Counted from the stretch's first letter, positions 47,478-58,794 are shown. The stretch is DNA of 64,000 nucleotides from Cylindrotheca closterium (GCA_933822405.4 CAKOGP040000402.1:1-64000); one strand, 5' to 3'. The notes: generated by a model not told the origin, from the sequence alone. A program made the numbers and translations.

Positions 47478-48740
47478 ATGGTGCGAATCAAGAAAAAGCC
47501 GGATCAACTGGCCTTCTTTGCACAGCAGTTCACTCCTGCACGGCATTTGTTCAATCTTGTTCTGGTGGGTGTCATAGGCCTTATTGTGTGCATGTTTCTG
47601 ATACTCCAAGAAAAGGAGGTAAGCAGAGAGCAGAGAGCATAGACTTTTGTGAATGCCTCAGACGGTATAAAGAATGAGATATATCTGGCTGCTGCTGCTG
47701 TTACTATTATGTATTGGAGTTTTCTTTAGATTCGACGACTGTCCATCACAATCATAATCACTCGCCACAGATATCACTCACTCATACCACGTCATGTCAT
47801 ATAGGAACGAATGATGGGATCTTCCAGCATGGGCTCCATGGGCGCACATGCCCTATCCACCACGGCACTTTCCATAGCTACTACTAGTAAGAAACCACCA
47901 CACTTGGTTTATGGAACTGCCTGGAAGAAGGACGATACCGCACATTATGTCCACGAGGCCATCAAGGCTGGATTTCGACACATTGATACTGCTTGTCAAC
48001 CGAAACATTACAACGAAGCTGGTGTGGGAAATGGTTGGACCGAGGCGGCCCAAGAATTGGGCTTGGACCGAAACGACATTTGGCTGCAAACCAAATTCAC
48101 GGCACCGAATGGACAGGACCCCAACAACATGCCCTACGATGCTTCTGCACCACTCAAAGAACAAATGTTAACGTCGTTGGAAACGTCTCTCAAGAACTTG
48201 CAAACCACCTATTTGAATTCATGGGTCCTTCATTCTCCCCTCCCGACCATGGACCAAACCATGGAAGCTTGGAAAATTATGGAACACGAGTTGGAGAATG
48301 GTCGGGTCCGTCAATTGGGCATTAGCAATTGTTATTCTTTGGAACAATTCCAATCGATTTACAACCAAGCCACGATCAAGCCCAAAGTATTGCAAAATCG
48401 ATTCTACCAAGAGTCCAACTTTGATACGGAACTTCGACAGTTTTGCAAGGAGCATGGGATTACCTATCAATCCTTTTGGACGCTGACCGCGAATCGAAAA
48501 GCCCTCCATTCGTCCGAGCTAACGGCGCTTGCTACCTCTCATGGGGAGACGGCTCAGACGTACATGTATGCCTTTTTAATGTCACTGGGGTACATTACGC
48601 CACTGTGTGGAACCACGGACTTGGACCACATGAAACAAGATGTAGCAGTGGTAAAGAGAATACAACAGGGGGATGTCCTCTTTGCTGGTGACGATGAATT
48701 GCGGGCGTTTGCGAAGCTGCTGCATATGCCCGACTTGTAA
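47478..48740 (+). CDS. Membrane-anchored aldo/keto reductase
   Basis: Exons 47478-47618 and 47805-48740 (358 aa), joined in phase 0 at LILQEKE/ERMMGSS. The small first exon encodes a basic start (MVRIKKKPDQ) and one hydrophobic span (LFNLVLVGVIGLIVCMFLIL), giving a signal-anchor the family normally lacks. Exon 2 is an NADPH-dependent aldo/keto reductase barrel. The catalytic tetrad can be placed at Asp in GFRHIDTA, Tyr in KHYNEAGVG, Lys in LQTKF and His in VLHSPLP. Further family blocks are GRVRQLGISNC and the QNRFYQES strand. The usual C-terminal IPKS-like cofactor motif is replaced by TPLCGTTDLDHM. The substrate is unknown. Without exon 1 the second exon could start at its own MMGSS, so the anchor depends on this splice. 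Confidence 0.85.
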
Positions 48741-49248
48741 GATTAGAAATAAATACTGGTGTACCTACATACATAATAATGATTTGAAATGGATTGGATT
48801 AGATTACAGTACCAGTACTTTTGAACCTGCACTCGCTCGTTGTGTTCGATGGATTTCTGGGGCCTCGTTATTGGAAGTGAATAGTACAATATGAAAGAGC
48901 AGAAACCCTAATAGGATACCATTTAGATGATAAGCTTCACATCTAAATATGACAGCACGATTCCATCCTTAGCCTTCTCGTTCTGCGATGGGAAACTGAA
49001 GAATGAGATGGATATTATGAAAATGATTGTACGGTACATATAGAGAGTTACAGCAGAAGAATTGATTTTTTAAAAGAAAGAGTTATCTTCTACAACAATC
49101 ATAGCATCCGGCCCCTTCAGAAGTATTATATAATATTGTAATGTATAAAATAAATATAATAATACCTTTTCCTTCAACTTGGGCAAGTTGAACGACAGGC
49201 CAATTGAATTTTTGTACAAAAGCGGAATACAGTACAGTAGTCTATTGC
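48741..49248. other. Intergenic, AT-rich, no gene seen
   Basis: Convergent 3' regions of the reductase and FCP genes. ATATAATATTGTAATGTATA near 49126-49146 is AT-rich and would suit termination/polyadenylation of either gene. Confidence 0.5.
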
Positions 49249-49821
49249 TTAGTAAAGGAATGGAAGACCTTGAAGAAGCTTGTCACCTCCATCGTAAAGG
49301 TCGTGACGGACGAGCTCGGCAAAGCCAAGCATGGCAATGCGTCCGTGTTGAAGTTCGCAGAGAGATCTTCGCTCAAGAACTTCGGCAGGAAGGTTCAACT
49401 TTCCTTGTTCAAAGTCGCCGAAAGTTCCCTTGGTCTCGACAAGGCCGACAGCAAGGAAGATTTGGGCCCAACCGACGGCGGGGACGGCCTCAATGGCGGC
49501 AACACCGTTGGGGACGTCGGCGAACTTGAGTCCAAAGGCAAGCTCTCCAGGGAAGCGGGAGATCTCTTGGACGAGGTATCCAAGAAGAGCCAGCTGTGCA
49601 ACACGTCCGTGCTTAAGCTCAGCAAGACGGTATTTGTCAAAGGTTGGTTGGTCGATCTTGGAGGAAAGTCCAAGAGGATCGAAGAAACCGGTGGGGGAAA
49701 TAACACCAAGCTCCTCTTCGTAAGGGGAAGAGATGGCTAGAGAAGTGGAGGCTTGTCCTTGCTTGGCAGGAGCAAAGGCAGCGGCGGAGGCGACAAGGGT
49801 GGCAAGGATGGCAGTCTTCAT
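49249..49821 (-). CDS. Fucoxanthin-chlorophyll a/c-binding protein (light-harvesting antenna)
   Basis: Single exon, 190 aa from MKTAILATLVASAAAFAPAK. The ATG at 49821 is preferred over an in-frame one at 49929, because it opens directly on the signal peptide with the textbook AFAP plastid motif. The mature protein has the three-helix LHC plan: helix 1 with the chlorophyll/ion-pair motif LAELKHGRVAQLALLGYLVQ, a middle helix (GWAQIFLAVGLVET) and helix 3 LCELQHGRIAMLGFAELVRH. It binds fucoxanthin and chlorophylls a/c in the thylakoid membrane. Size and sequence fit the major Lhcf-type antenna, though the subfamily is not certain. Codons strongly prefer C-ending forms, as expected of a very highly expressed gene, which also creates a long antisense open frame. 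Confidence 0.93.
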   Translation of the reverse strand: MKTAILATLVASAAAFAPAKQGQASTSLAISSPYEEELGVISPTGFFDPLGLSSKIDQPTFDKYRLAELKHGRVAQLALLGYLVQEISRFPGELAFGLKFADVPNGVAAIEAVPAVGWAQIFLAVGLVETKGTFGDFEQGKLNLPAEVLERRSLCELQHGRIAMLGFAELVRHDLYDGGDKLLQGLPFLY

Positions 49822-50437
49822 GGTGATGTTATTGTTTGTTTGGACAGAACGGACGATGTGTGTGCTACCTTTTTTTCTTCCAAGCAAGAGTTGAGGGTCC
49901 GATCTTTTTTCCGAAGACGACGTACGCAACTTCTACCGTACATCGTCCAATCATCGAATGCGCAAGATACATTCAACTTGTGCGTTGGGAGTACTGAGGC
50001 GGACGGCGGACGGGACGAATGACCACACTGACGTCATGAAAAGCAACGATGGAAAAACATCGAACGAACGAACGAATGATGCGTAACTACGACTGCTACG
50101 GTGGAATATTTCGTTCCATTATTGTGATGAGTCATCGCTAAATGGCGCGGCTTGGTAGTAATAACGAGTGATGGTCCTTACCACGCTTTAGATATACGTT
50201 TGGCAAAGTCAGAGTAATGGAACCGTGGAAAATATTATTTTACGCGTTTTCTGACTTTGTCTGTAAAAATCACCTTTGTCCTTCAGATGTCACATGACAT
50301 CAGGCTCATTCGTTTTCGTCAGAAATGCTTCAGCCTGCAACAAAATTGACAACCACCGCAACGCCTTTGTATCATACTCTCTTTTGAATGTATTACCTAT
50401 ATAATCATAGATAGAACCAACAAACTTTAACGAAAAC
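49822..50437. promoter_or_regulatory. Divergent promoter between FCP and a thylakoid-lumen gene
   Basis: This 616-bp spacer is shared by two plastid genes transcribed away from each other, so light-regulated elements could act on both (inference). A CGAACGAACGAACGAATGA repeat lies near 50062-50080 and TGACGTCA at 50029-50036 is a perfect CRE/bZIP-type palindrome. Confidence 0.55.
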
Positions 50438-51563
50438 ATGATACAGAGATATTCCAATATCACAATTTTGCTTCTCTGTTGGATTCTTCGAGCAGAATCC
50501 TTTGCACAACCAAACAACAAGAATGGAAGGACAACGAGAATACGGCAGTCTATATGTTCCACCACGACAACGACGTCTACTTCCGTTCATGCTTCTTTGA
50601 ATAATAATGACAGTTCCATATCCGAACGACGAAAATTTCTCTCTCATGCAATGGGTGCAGTCGCCACCATGACAGGTATCAGCAGTACCACCATCATCAT
50701 GATGCCCAGCCAAGCCCTGGCGCAACAACCACAACAACCCACACCAGGTACTACTTCTGCCGCCGTCACCGTACCACCACAAGAACCCAACAAGTATGGC
50801 GTCGCTAGTAACAAGCGACTGGGTGGGTTGTCCAACAAAATTCGTAATATTTGCAAGACCATGGATGAGATGCAACGAGATTTGATGCAAGAACGATGGT
50901 GAGTCAGCACATAAAACCAACCACCAAGTCTCATGGAAGGTATATTCGAGAATATACCAACAACTCATCATTTCTTTTCTTCTTTTCTTTTGCAGGGATT
51001 TGGTGGAACAATATCCGGCTCAATTGCGATCGTATGTACCACTCCTTACAGCGTATACGGATTCGGCCTTTCCTTCGGAAGCCCCCAGCGACTGGGGACT
51101 CCGGGTAGCCCTGCGATACGAAGTGGGACGCTACTTTGGTTGTTTGGAACGCTTGAAAAGCGCCGTGGCCAAGCGGAATTTGAGCGAGGCCTACGTTGCC
51201 TATTCCGATATGAGCTTGCATTTGGATCGGTATCTACGAGTGGGTGGAATTTATACATTCTACGATAATGTCATTGACAATGAAAAATACTTTGCGGAAT
51301 ACGACAGTGCCTTGGTATACTCGGATCCGATCAAGGATCCAGCAGATGTGCGGGATTTGGTAGTCTTGTGCAAAGGACCTGATAAGGGAAAGACGGGAAT
51401 TGTGATTGGAATTTACCAGGATGGGAGTGAAACCTGTGCCGTCAAATTGGACCGGTACAAAGGAATGCGAGAGATTCGAGTCGTTCCCAGAAATTGGGCA
51501 GCCAAGCGTTTGGGTGAGCAAGAGCCAGATGACGTCTTTTTGATCCCACGGAAAGCCTCGTAG
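50438..51563 (+). CDS. Thylakoid-lumen protein with Tat signal and C-terminal KOW-like segment
   Basis: Exons 50438-50898 and 50996-51563 (342 aa), spliced in phase 2 to give MQERWDLVEQYP. Targeting is tripartite: an ER signal ending near AES, FAQP as the plastid motif, and a lumen signal with twin arginines (SERRKFLSH, RR at 64-65), a hydrophobic stretch and an ALA-Q cleavage site near 95. The mature N-terminal part (about 120-245) is helical (LRSYVPLLTAYTDSA, LRVALRYEVGRYFGCLERL, YVAYSDMSLHLDRYL) and resembles small extrinsic/assembly proteins of the photosystems. The C-terminal part (DLVVLCKGPDKGKTGIVIGI) matches a KOW/SH3-like barrel motif. I know no family with both. A photosystem-associated role is inferred from the address only. 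Confidence 0.8.
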
Positions 51564-51726
51564 AAACTGGTATCAATCATACATATATACAAAAGAATAA
51601 AGAATGATTTTGGAACCCTTTTTGCGATTGAAAAGTGACTGTGGCATGAATTGTGAGGAGTCAGATTTCTCAAGTTCCCTGCCGCTTGGCCAACTTTGTT
51701 TGATTCAACACAGAATAGAACCCCAT

Positions 51727-52977
51727 TTACTCGGCTCGGGGTGACACTCTAGCGGGAGGCTTCTTGGAAAATTCTTCTTCTTCGCCTTCCTGTTGCTCTT
51801 GTTGTTCCTTTTCTTGTTGTTGCTCTTGCTGTTGCTCTTGATGTTGTTGGTGTTGGTGTTGCAATGGATCCAAGGAAAACCGTTGCTCCCACTCAATGCC
51901 CCCATCGCAACCCATCATGACCGCCAAGGTTGACAAACGCAACCATACTCGTTGTCTAAGTATGATAAGAGCTGCGGTCGGAAGATCGGGATTCAAGCCT
52001 AGCCATTCAATCTTCAAGATCTTTTCTAGGCCTTCGTCAAACCCTGTGGTCAGCAAAGCGACCGCACCCAATTCTTTGGTAACGGCACTTTTCTTCAAAT
52101 CACCAGGTGGTATGTCTATGATTTCGTCTACCGTTGCTTCCTTCTTTTGATCTTCTTCTTCTTCTTCCTCGTCGTCGTGGTCTTCGTCTTCTTCCTGATC
52201 AGAGGATGGCGACAAATAAGGTCCGGTAACCTGTTTGGAGGAGGCTGAAATCATATGCACATCTGCCACCAAACCGTACACATAGGGCAATCTCCTATCA
52301 TCTCCAAACCCATCAGCCAACCACACTTCCAACATACCTGCCGAATTCGACGCATTACCTTCCTCCTCTTCTGCTCGAGCTGGTTCCGTTGGAATTTGTT
52401 GTGGCACCTGATCAGTTTCAATTTCGGGATCTTCTTCTTCTTCTTCTTTGTTCAAGTCACTGTCATTGTTGTTCTCTTCGGCGGCTTCTTGTTCCAAAAC
52501 CAGTTTCTTGGCCAATCGATACCAGTTAGCAATGGTGGAGGCATCCCCCGCATGTCCCACCCGAAAGGTTACCCACACCGTCTCGTCGTGAGTCAAGTAT
52601 TCGCGTTCGTCGAGTTCCTGGACCAAATACAAGAGAGCTCCTTCCAAATCCCATACCGGTCGGTCCTTGTCCTTCCACATGCTTCGAATCTTCTCCAAAT
52701 TGAACGAAGGAGACGGTACATCTTGCTCATCAGCGGATTCTGGACTGGGTTTGGAAGCTACATTGGAGGGTGTGCTCCTGGACGGTGGAGTTGGTTTTGT
52801 GGTGGTTGTGGTTGTGGTTGTGGTTGTGGTGGTTGTTGTTGTGGAAGGCGCTGGTGGTTCTTTGGAAGAACTGGGACTTTGTTTTGGGACATCGTCGACT
52901 TTCACCTTCTTTGGCGTCTCGTCTTCTATTGGATGGACTTGACGCTTCTTTCCGCCGTCCTCTTCGGAGCTAGGCAT
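51727..52977 (-). CDS. Acidic protein with a possible split GNAT-like domain
   Basis: Single exon, 416 aa from MPSSEEDGGKK. The frame extends upstream to 53148 but that part is hydrophobic and unlike the rest, so the later ATG is preferred. A Thr run (16 residues) sits near 45-60. Ordered blocks are separated by long Glu/Asp inserts: FRVGHAGDASTIANWYRLAK, LEVWLADGFGDDRRLPYVYG, LVADVHMI and the closing KIEWLGLNPDLPTAALIILR with QRVWLRLSTLAVMMGCDG. The first block looks like the opening strand-helix of an N-acetyltransferase (R-x-A-xxxDxxxIxxxxxx), and the rest could supply the remaining strands, but the acetyl-CoA P-loop (Q/RxxGxG/A) is not seen. The C-terminal tail is Gln/Glu-rich. Function unknown; nuclear location plausible from KKRQVHP and KKVKVDD. 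Confidence 0.6.
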   Translation of the reverse strand: MPSSEEDGGKKRQVHPIEDETPKKVKVDDVPKQSPSSSKEPPAPSTTTTTTTTTTTTTTTKPTPPSRSTPSNVASKPSPESADEQDVPSPSFNLEKIRSMWKDKDRPVWDLEGALLYLVQELDEREYLTHDETVWVTFRVGHAGDASTIANWYRLAKKLVLEQEAAEENNNDSDLNKEEEEEDPEIETDQVPQQIPTEPARAEEEEGNASNSAGMLEVWLADGFGDDRRLPYVYGLVADVHMISASSKQVTGPYLSPSSDQEEDEDHDDEEEEEEDQKKEATVDEIIDIPPGDLKKSAVTKELGAVALLTTGFDEGLEKILKIEWLGLNPDLPTAALIILRQRVWLRLSTLAVMMGCDGGIEWEQRFSLDPLQHQHQQHQEQQQEQQQEKEQQEQQEGEEEEFSKKPPARVSPRAE

Positions 52978-53218
52978 CTTGCGTTGATGGCTTTGCAATG
53001 ATTGTTCAAAATAAAATACAAAAATAAAAACTTCGCCTGTTCGGTTTCGACCAACATGATCAATGTGATGTAAAAGTACTTTGAAAGTCGCAATAAGAGA
53101 TTGACGTGGAAGTGCGTTCCTCAAAAAATTCAACCTGTCGATCGCCATCTCACACCACGCTACAGTAGCTGTCAGCCATCACACTCAAACATTATTTTCA
53201 GAGAAAGTATACAGTAGC

Positions 53219-54994
53219 ATGTTCAAAGTGAACAATCTAGTGATCCTTTCCCTTCTAGTGGGAGCCACTTCTGGCTTTGTCACTCCTTCTGCTGTCAGCC
53301 GTCCGTCTCTCGCAGTTGGCAGCAGTACTGTCGAAGATGCCACCTTTACTTCCGAAGGTGCCAAGAAACAAATTGGAAACGATTCCTTCTTGAACCAAGA
53401 TCTCATGTCCCGTGCTCAAAATGGACCCGGCAAGAAGAACGAAGAATCTCTCAAAATTGGTATCGTTGGTGCTGGTTTGGCTGGTATGGTTGCTGCCATG
53501 GATTTGGCCGATGCTGGACACGAGGTGGAAATGTTTGAATTGAGACCCTTTGTGGGTGGCAAGGTTTCGTCGTGGCAAGACAAGGACGGAAATCATATTG
53601 AAATGGGACTTCATGTCTTCTTTGGATGCTACTACAACTTGTTTGGAATCATGAAGCGAACTGGTGGGTTCGATAAGAACTTGCGCATTAAGGAACACAT
53701 TCACACCTTTGTCAATGAGGGTGGCAAGTTGGGTGCTCTTGATTTCCAGTTTCCCATTGGAGCTCCCGTCAGTGGATTGCAAGCCTTTGCCAGGACAGAA
53801 CAATTGGGAGTGGAAGATAAGTTCCACAATGCTCTGCGACTAGGTACTTCTCCCATTGTCCGCGCTCTTGTGGATTTTGACGGAGGCATGGACATGGTTC
53901 GCGAACTGGATGAAATTACCTTTACCGAATGGTTCACCCAACTGGGTGGATCTCGTGGATCTTTGGATCGTATGTGGGATGCCATTGCCTATGCTTTGGG
54001 ATTCTTGGATTGCGATACCATCAGCGCTCGCTGCATGTTGACCATTTTCATGTTGTTTGCCATTCGTACCGAAGCCTCTGTCTTGCGCATGTTGGATGGA
54101 TCTCCTCAAACTGGATTGCACGATCCCATCATCAAGTACTTGGAAGACCGCAACGTCAAGATCAATCTCAGTACTGGCTGTCGTGACATTGTTCACGACC
54201 TCGATCCCGAGACTGGTCTTCCCACTCGCGTCCGTGGTATCAAGGTTGGACAAAAGGAAGAATTGAAGGAATTCGATGCCGTGATTGCCGCCCTCGATGT
54301 TCCAGGAGTCAAAAAGGTCTTGCCTGAAAACTTCCGCAAGTACGATTTCTTTGACAAGATCTACAACTTGGACACTGTCCCTATTGCTACTGTCCAAGTC
54401 CGCTTTGATGGATGGGTTACCGAACTCAACGATGAAGCCCGCATGATGGATATCTCTGGCGACCAAAGTGATGGCCGTGGAGGAGGAATTGACAACTTGC
54501 TATACAGTGTCGATACTGAATTCTCTTGCTTTGCCGATTTGGCCGTTACCAGTCCAGGAGACTACTACAAGGAGGGTGAGGGATCCTTGATCCAAGCCGT
54601 CTTTGATGAACGTGCCACCGGCCGATCCAACGAACAATTGGTCGAAGACTGCATCAACCAATTGCACAAAATCTTCCCATCTTCCAAAAAGCTCAACTGC
54701 ACTTGGTCCAATGTTGTCAAGCTCGGACAATCCTTGTATCGCGAAAAGGTTGGCCAAGATAAATTTCGCCCAACCCAAGCCACTCCAATTTCCAACTTCT
54801 TCTTGGCCGGATCGTATACGTACCAAGATTACTTGGATTCCATGGAGGGTGCGACACGATCTGGTCTCATGGTGGCTGATGAAATCATTGCCCGTGCCGA
54901 TGGACCCACTGGTTTGAAGTCTCTTTCCCGAGCTGCCAAGGCTTTGGAGGATGCTGCACCAGCAAAGAAGGCACCATTCTTTGCCAAGGAGTAA
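53219..54994 (+). CDS. ZDS: Zeta-carotene desaturase, plastid
   Basis: Single exon, 591 aa. It converts zeta-carotene through neurosporene to (pro)lycopene in carotenoid synthesis, upstream of fucoxanthin and diadinoxanthin. A signal peptide (NNLVILSLLVGATSG) is followed by FVTPS, the plastid motif. The FAD-binding dinucleotide fold starts at GIVGAGLAGMVAAMDL (81-96), followed by ELRPFVGGKVSSWQDKDG and the ZDS-typical GLHVFFGCYYNLF. Further conserved blocks are RCMLTIFMLFAIRTEASVLR, LDVPGVKKVLP and the C-terminal FAD/carotenoid motif FLAGSYTYQDYLDSMEGATR with SGLMVADEI. The tail is Ala/Lys-rich. Distinction from phytoene desaturase rests on the GLHVFFGCYYN and LDVPGVK blocks. Codon use is strongly biased, indicating high expression. 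Confidence 0.95.
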   Translation: MFKVNNLVILSLLVGATSGFVTPSAVSRPSLAVGSSTVEDATFTSEGAKKQIGNDSFLNQDLMSRAQNGPGKKNEESLKIGIVGAGLAGMVAAMDLADAGHEVEMFELRPFVGGKVSSWQDKDGNHIEMGLHVFFGCYYNLFGIMKRTGGFDKNLRIKEHIHTFVNEGGKLGALDFQFPIGAPVSGLQAFARTEQLGVEDKFHNALRLGTSPIVRALVDFDGGMDMVRELDEITFTEWFTQLGGSRGSLDRMWDAIAYALGFLDCDTISARCMLTIFMLFAIRTEASVLRMLDGSPQTGLHDPIIKYLEDRNVKINLSTGCRDIVHDLDPETGLPTRVRGIKVGQKEELKEFDAVIAALDVPGVKKVLPENFRKYDFFDKIYNLDTVPIATVQVRFDGWVTELNDEARMMDISGDQSDGRGGGIDNLLYSVDTEFSCFADLAVTSPGDYYKEGEGSLIQAVFDERATGRSNEQLVEDCINQLHKIFPSSKKLNCTWSNVVKLGQSLYREKVGQDKFRPTQATPISNFFLAGSYTYQDYLDSMEGATRSGLMVADEIIARADGPTGLKSLSRAAKALEDAAPAKKAPFFAKE

Positions 54995-55277
54995 ATAAAC
55001 AAGAGAGGAAGAAAAAAAAGGTCATGAAACGGATCCGCTAGAATATAATGGAATGTTGTTTAGAATCAGCGTCTACATCATAGTGTATTGTTGTGCATTG
55101 CTGTTGCTTGTGCCCTCGTGCACACGACCTGGGACAACTCCGTCCTATTGCAGTACCACAGCTGCAACTTGTGCCTAAGAGAACTAATCCACTGTGTCAT
55201 GCCGCAATTTGCGCTTGTGCTGCGAGTCAGTCTTCATTATTCTCTGTAGATAATGGCTGTCAGCTACTTGGTCGCTT

Positions 55278-58200
55278 TTAGGCGTCAATTGGAGCTATGA
55301 CACTGTTCCATTCGCCATCATCTGTCACGATCAAGTCTATTGGTTTGACGGAACTCGTCAAGTTTTCAACCCGCAGTGGCTCGCGATATGGAGAATAGTG
55401 CTGGATGCGGCTAAAGCCATCTTTGTAGTCAAAAGGTGACCCCAGAAGCAGTTTACGGGCATCCTCCGTAAGGTCGTAGTACACATATGGTTTGTCCGGG
55501 TCATTCCTGTTGGGCCAAGATTGGTCGATCGATGGTTTCGAAATTGAGCATAGCACATGGGGTTAGTTTTCAATGCAATTTCAATTTTGAATTGACCGAT
55601 GCTTCACTTTTTTTCACTACACTACGTACCATTCATAAAGTTCTGGGTCAACTTCTTCCGAGATACACGCTATCAAAGGGAAGGAGAATAATTCGCTAGA
55701 GATTTGAGGAATGTAGCCGACTATTTCGTCGAGAGTACTGAACGCTATTTGCTTGTCGGCACCGACCGCCTGCCGCAAAAGAAGAAGCACGAGAGGAGAT
55801 GTAAGAGTTTACTCTTGAAGCATCGAGCAAAATGAAATACACTGATGTAATTTCGTACCTTGTAGCTACTCGATTGGAGGGCCCGGTATACCTTGACCCA
55901 TGCAATCAGGAACTTGATAAGTACCAAGGCACTAAAGACCACGGAACTCCAACCAAATATCGAAGTAATCAATTCCTGATCATCTGTCATCCATTTCGCT
56001 CCTCCTTTTCGGATCTGAGACACAAACGGAAAGATTCCGCCTCTCCCAAAGAAATTTTGCCGGCAGTATTCGTATTCGAACGCATCATTGAATTCTTCAA
56101 GGTTCCCATCCACGGTGAAGCTGCTGCCACCGTAGGAAGCGTCTTCAAGGGGACCGACAGGACAAAGATTATCATATGGGAACCCTGCCCAATAGTAGGA
56201 TGACATGATAGCCGTCGCTACCAAGGCTAGTGGAAAGAACACGCCATGACTAATCCATGCGATCGCATTGCCGAGATGAGGAGCTCGTTCCCATGTTCGG
56301 AGCAGACTAAACTTGTCCGTGTAGTACTTTAAGAAGAGAGAAACGGCACACATCAAGTATGCTCCAGGGAAAATGGAACAATACCATACGCACAAGAAAA
56401 GAATTTTGGTCATATCGGTGTAGCTATACATGCGGAATATAGAAATATAAGAGGATCAAATAGCAATGTAGTCAGCGTAGGATGCCGATGGATAGACACT
56501 TACCGTTCTGCCAAGCTCCATTGCGTTCCCTTGAACAACAAGTTCATGGCATCTTGACAGGTAGCTCTTGGTGCCATTATGTGACGATTGACGTGCCCCA
56601 TAATATCAGTGAGCTGCAACGCTGTGCTCACCACAATCTCAGAAAAGAATTGTTGATACACTTTGGTAATCAGACCTCCTTCTCCCAAAAGCGTATTAGT
56701 GAATGGCGTAACGATAGTAATCACAATCGCTGTATTGACCCATCGAAAAAAGGAAATCTGGACCAAGAAGAGGAGTCGGTTAGAAGGAATTTTTGCCAGA
56801 ACCGGGCATGCAAGTAGTTAGAGACATACCTTAAAGTAAAGCGATGTCTGAAAATCGGATTCGGAAGGATGTGGTTCCGAATTGGTCAAGGCCTTTGCGA
56901 GGATCGGAAATGCAACATTGAAAGCTGTAATCGTGTAGGCACCGGCAACCAAAGATACATTATCGGCTGCACTGACAGCAATAAAGACCACAACAATTCC
57001 AACAAAGGTCACAGCTCCGGTGGCGGTGATACTCTTGATTCGTTGAAGTTGGGTCACATTTAGATCTTGCCATCGAATCGTACTGGGTTCTTCCGGTTCC
57101 GAGACGTACAAGACGTGTTCTCCTCGAAATAGGTATTTTGGGTCAGCCACGGCCGTCTTGATGTTCTTTTCCGCCTGTACGATTCCCACGGACATTTTTT
57201 CGAGGACATCTCGTTGGGCGGTTTCGGTCTCAAAGGTCACAAACACGTTGGTACAGGGATACGAAAGCTGTGCCAACCCCTTCACCTTGGCGCTCAGAGA
57301 TACCATGCGTGCTGAAAGAAGAAGACAGGCAGACAACGTTAGTTTGGCCAAGAAAGAGCCATGGAAAACGGCTAGATCTTACAATAGTATTCGGGAATTC
57401 CTTTGGACACCAAGGCCAACATTGTAGCAAAGAAAGACCGATCCCGTTCAATCAAAGCTGCCTTGCGAGCAATATTGAGCTCGTCGTTCGATTCCCCAGG
57501 TTCCAACATCAATTCGATATTTCGCAAACATTCCCGCCGCTCCACCAATGTATGAAGCAAGAGATCGTTCTCCACCGCACATGTAACAACCGTTGCATGG
57601 GCACCAAAATTGTCCTTGAAGAATCGGTGCCATTCTTCGGGGTCTGTGGCAGAATCGGCTGTTGAAAGAAGATATGAGACGACAATCCGCACAATGAAAA
57701 GACTCGATAGTACCATACAAACCAACTACAAATTGGAAAGGCTTACGTGGATTCTCTACTTGAATCGAATAATCTTGTGCCGTTTGTTCGTCCTCGTCAA
57801 ACTGGGTTTCTTGTTGTTTCAAAAATATTCCCAAGTAAACATAAGTGACGAGGAAAAACAAAATGATGGTGGCATAATTGATCATGCCCACATAGATTGG
57901 AATGTCCCCGCATTCATTCTTGAGGACATAGGTGAGGAGATTTCCATCTACTTCCCGAACCTGACACCGAGACGTTGGCAAAATATCTTGCCGTCTCAAA
58001 GTGTGCGCCGTCACTCGGTCATCACTGGCGCATTCGCAGCTTGGACAGGCTACCCAGTTAGTCTCGGTACAAATAGCAGATCCCTGCACTAATGAGGGAA
58101 AGATGGAGTCCCTATTGCTGGGAGATTGGTAGCTGGAACTGGCAAAGAAGTGAATATTGGCAATGCTAATGAGACCGCATAAAACGGCCAAGAACAAAAT

Positions 58201-58794
58201 GAGCCTCAGCGTGGAAAAGTAGAGTCCAATTCCAATTCCAAAATCTCCCAGTTGAGCGTGAGGTAGCCGAATGGGACTATACAGGCGAGTGGGTACATCG
58301 TTTTCTCCTGGTTCGGCTCGTTTGCGATCCGAAGAATCCGCAGTCTCATCAATAAGATACCGACTCAATGCAAAGTGTTCAAAGTAGGCCCAGGCTTTTT
58401 CCAAAGATGGTTTGGCCACGACTGTATTCGGGTTACCGGATTGTCCCGTTCTGGCACTTCCATCAATTTCCACTCCATCTTTGACCTCGACTTGAGGATT
58501 GTACCATTTCTGGTTCATTAAACTGAGCGCTGTTGTTGATAGTTGTCGTGAATGGCGGAACCAAAAAATAGATAATCGTGTAAGATGATGATTCCACATC
58601 TTTCAACAGCGCATGCACAATCTAGATAGTTAGTTACCTATTCGACGCCCATAGGTCATGGAGGATCTTTCGTCCTTTAGAAAGTCAATAGAGGGAGCCG
58701 CATCTTTGCTGTATCCATTCTCATCTTTAGTGCTGGTACTGCTCTTGTTGGATTCGTCCAAGTTTTCGGATCCATTGCTGTTGGTGACTGGCAT
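55278..58794 (-). CDS. OSCA/TMEM63 (CSC1-like) mechanosensitive cation channel, eight exons
   Basis: Minus exons are 58794-58638, 58529-57747, 57658-57383, 57311-56830, 56757-56504, 56423-55859, 55769-55630 and 55506-55278 (961 aa). All seven GT-AG junctions keep phase, for example YGRRIALSLMNQ, QVENPPDSATD, PEYYSRMVSLS, SLYFKISFFRWV, LAERYTDMTK and YEWNDPDKPYVY. The OSCA plan is visible: TM0/1 (LGDFGIGIGLYFSTLRLILF), a cysteine-rich loop (CPSCECASDD), TM (ATIILFFLVTYVYLGIFL), a cytosolic RRM-like domain with NVFVTFETETAQRDVLEKM, then pore-side helices (FVGIVVVFIAVSAADNVSLV, ISFFRWVNTAIVITIVTPFT, FPGAYLMCAVSLFLKYYTDK). The last two exons give a cytosolic tail KQIAFSTLDEIVGYIPQI and YVYYDLTEDARKLL. 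The family forms osmo- and stretch-activated cation channels in plasma or vacuolar membranes. Confidence 0.88.

Noticed and set aside
49204..49740. 178-codon plus-strand frame overlapping the FCP gene
   Set aside because: Antisense shadow produced by the strong codon bias of the FCP gene; no homology or targeting signal.
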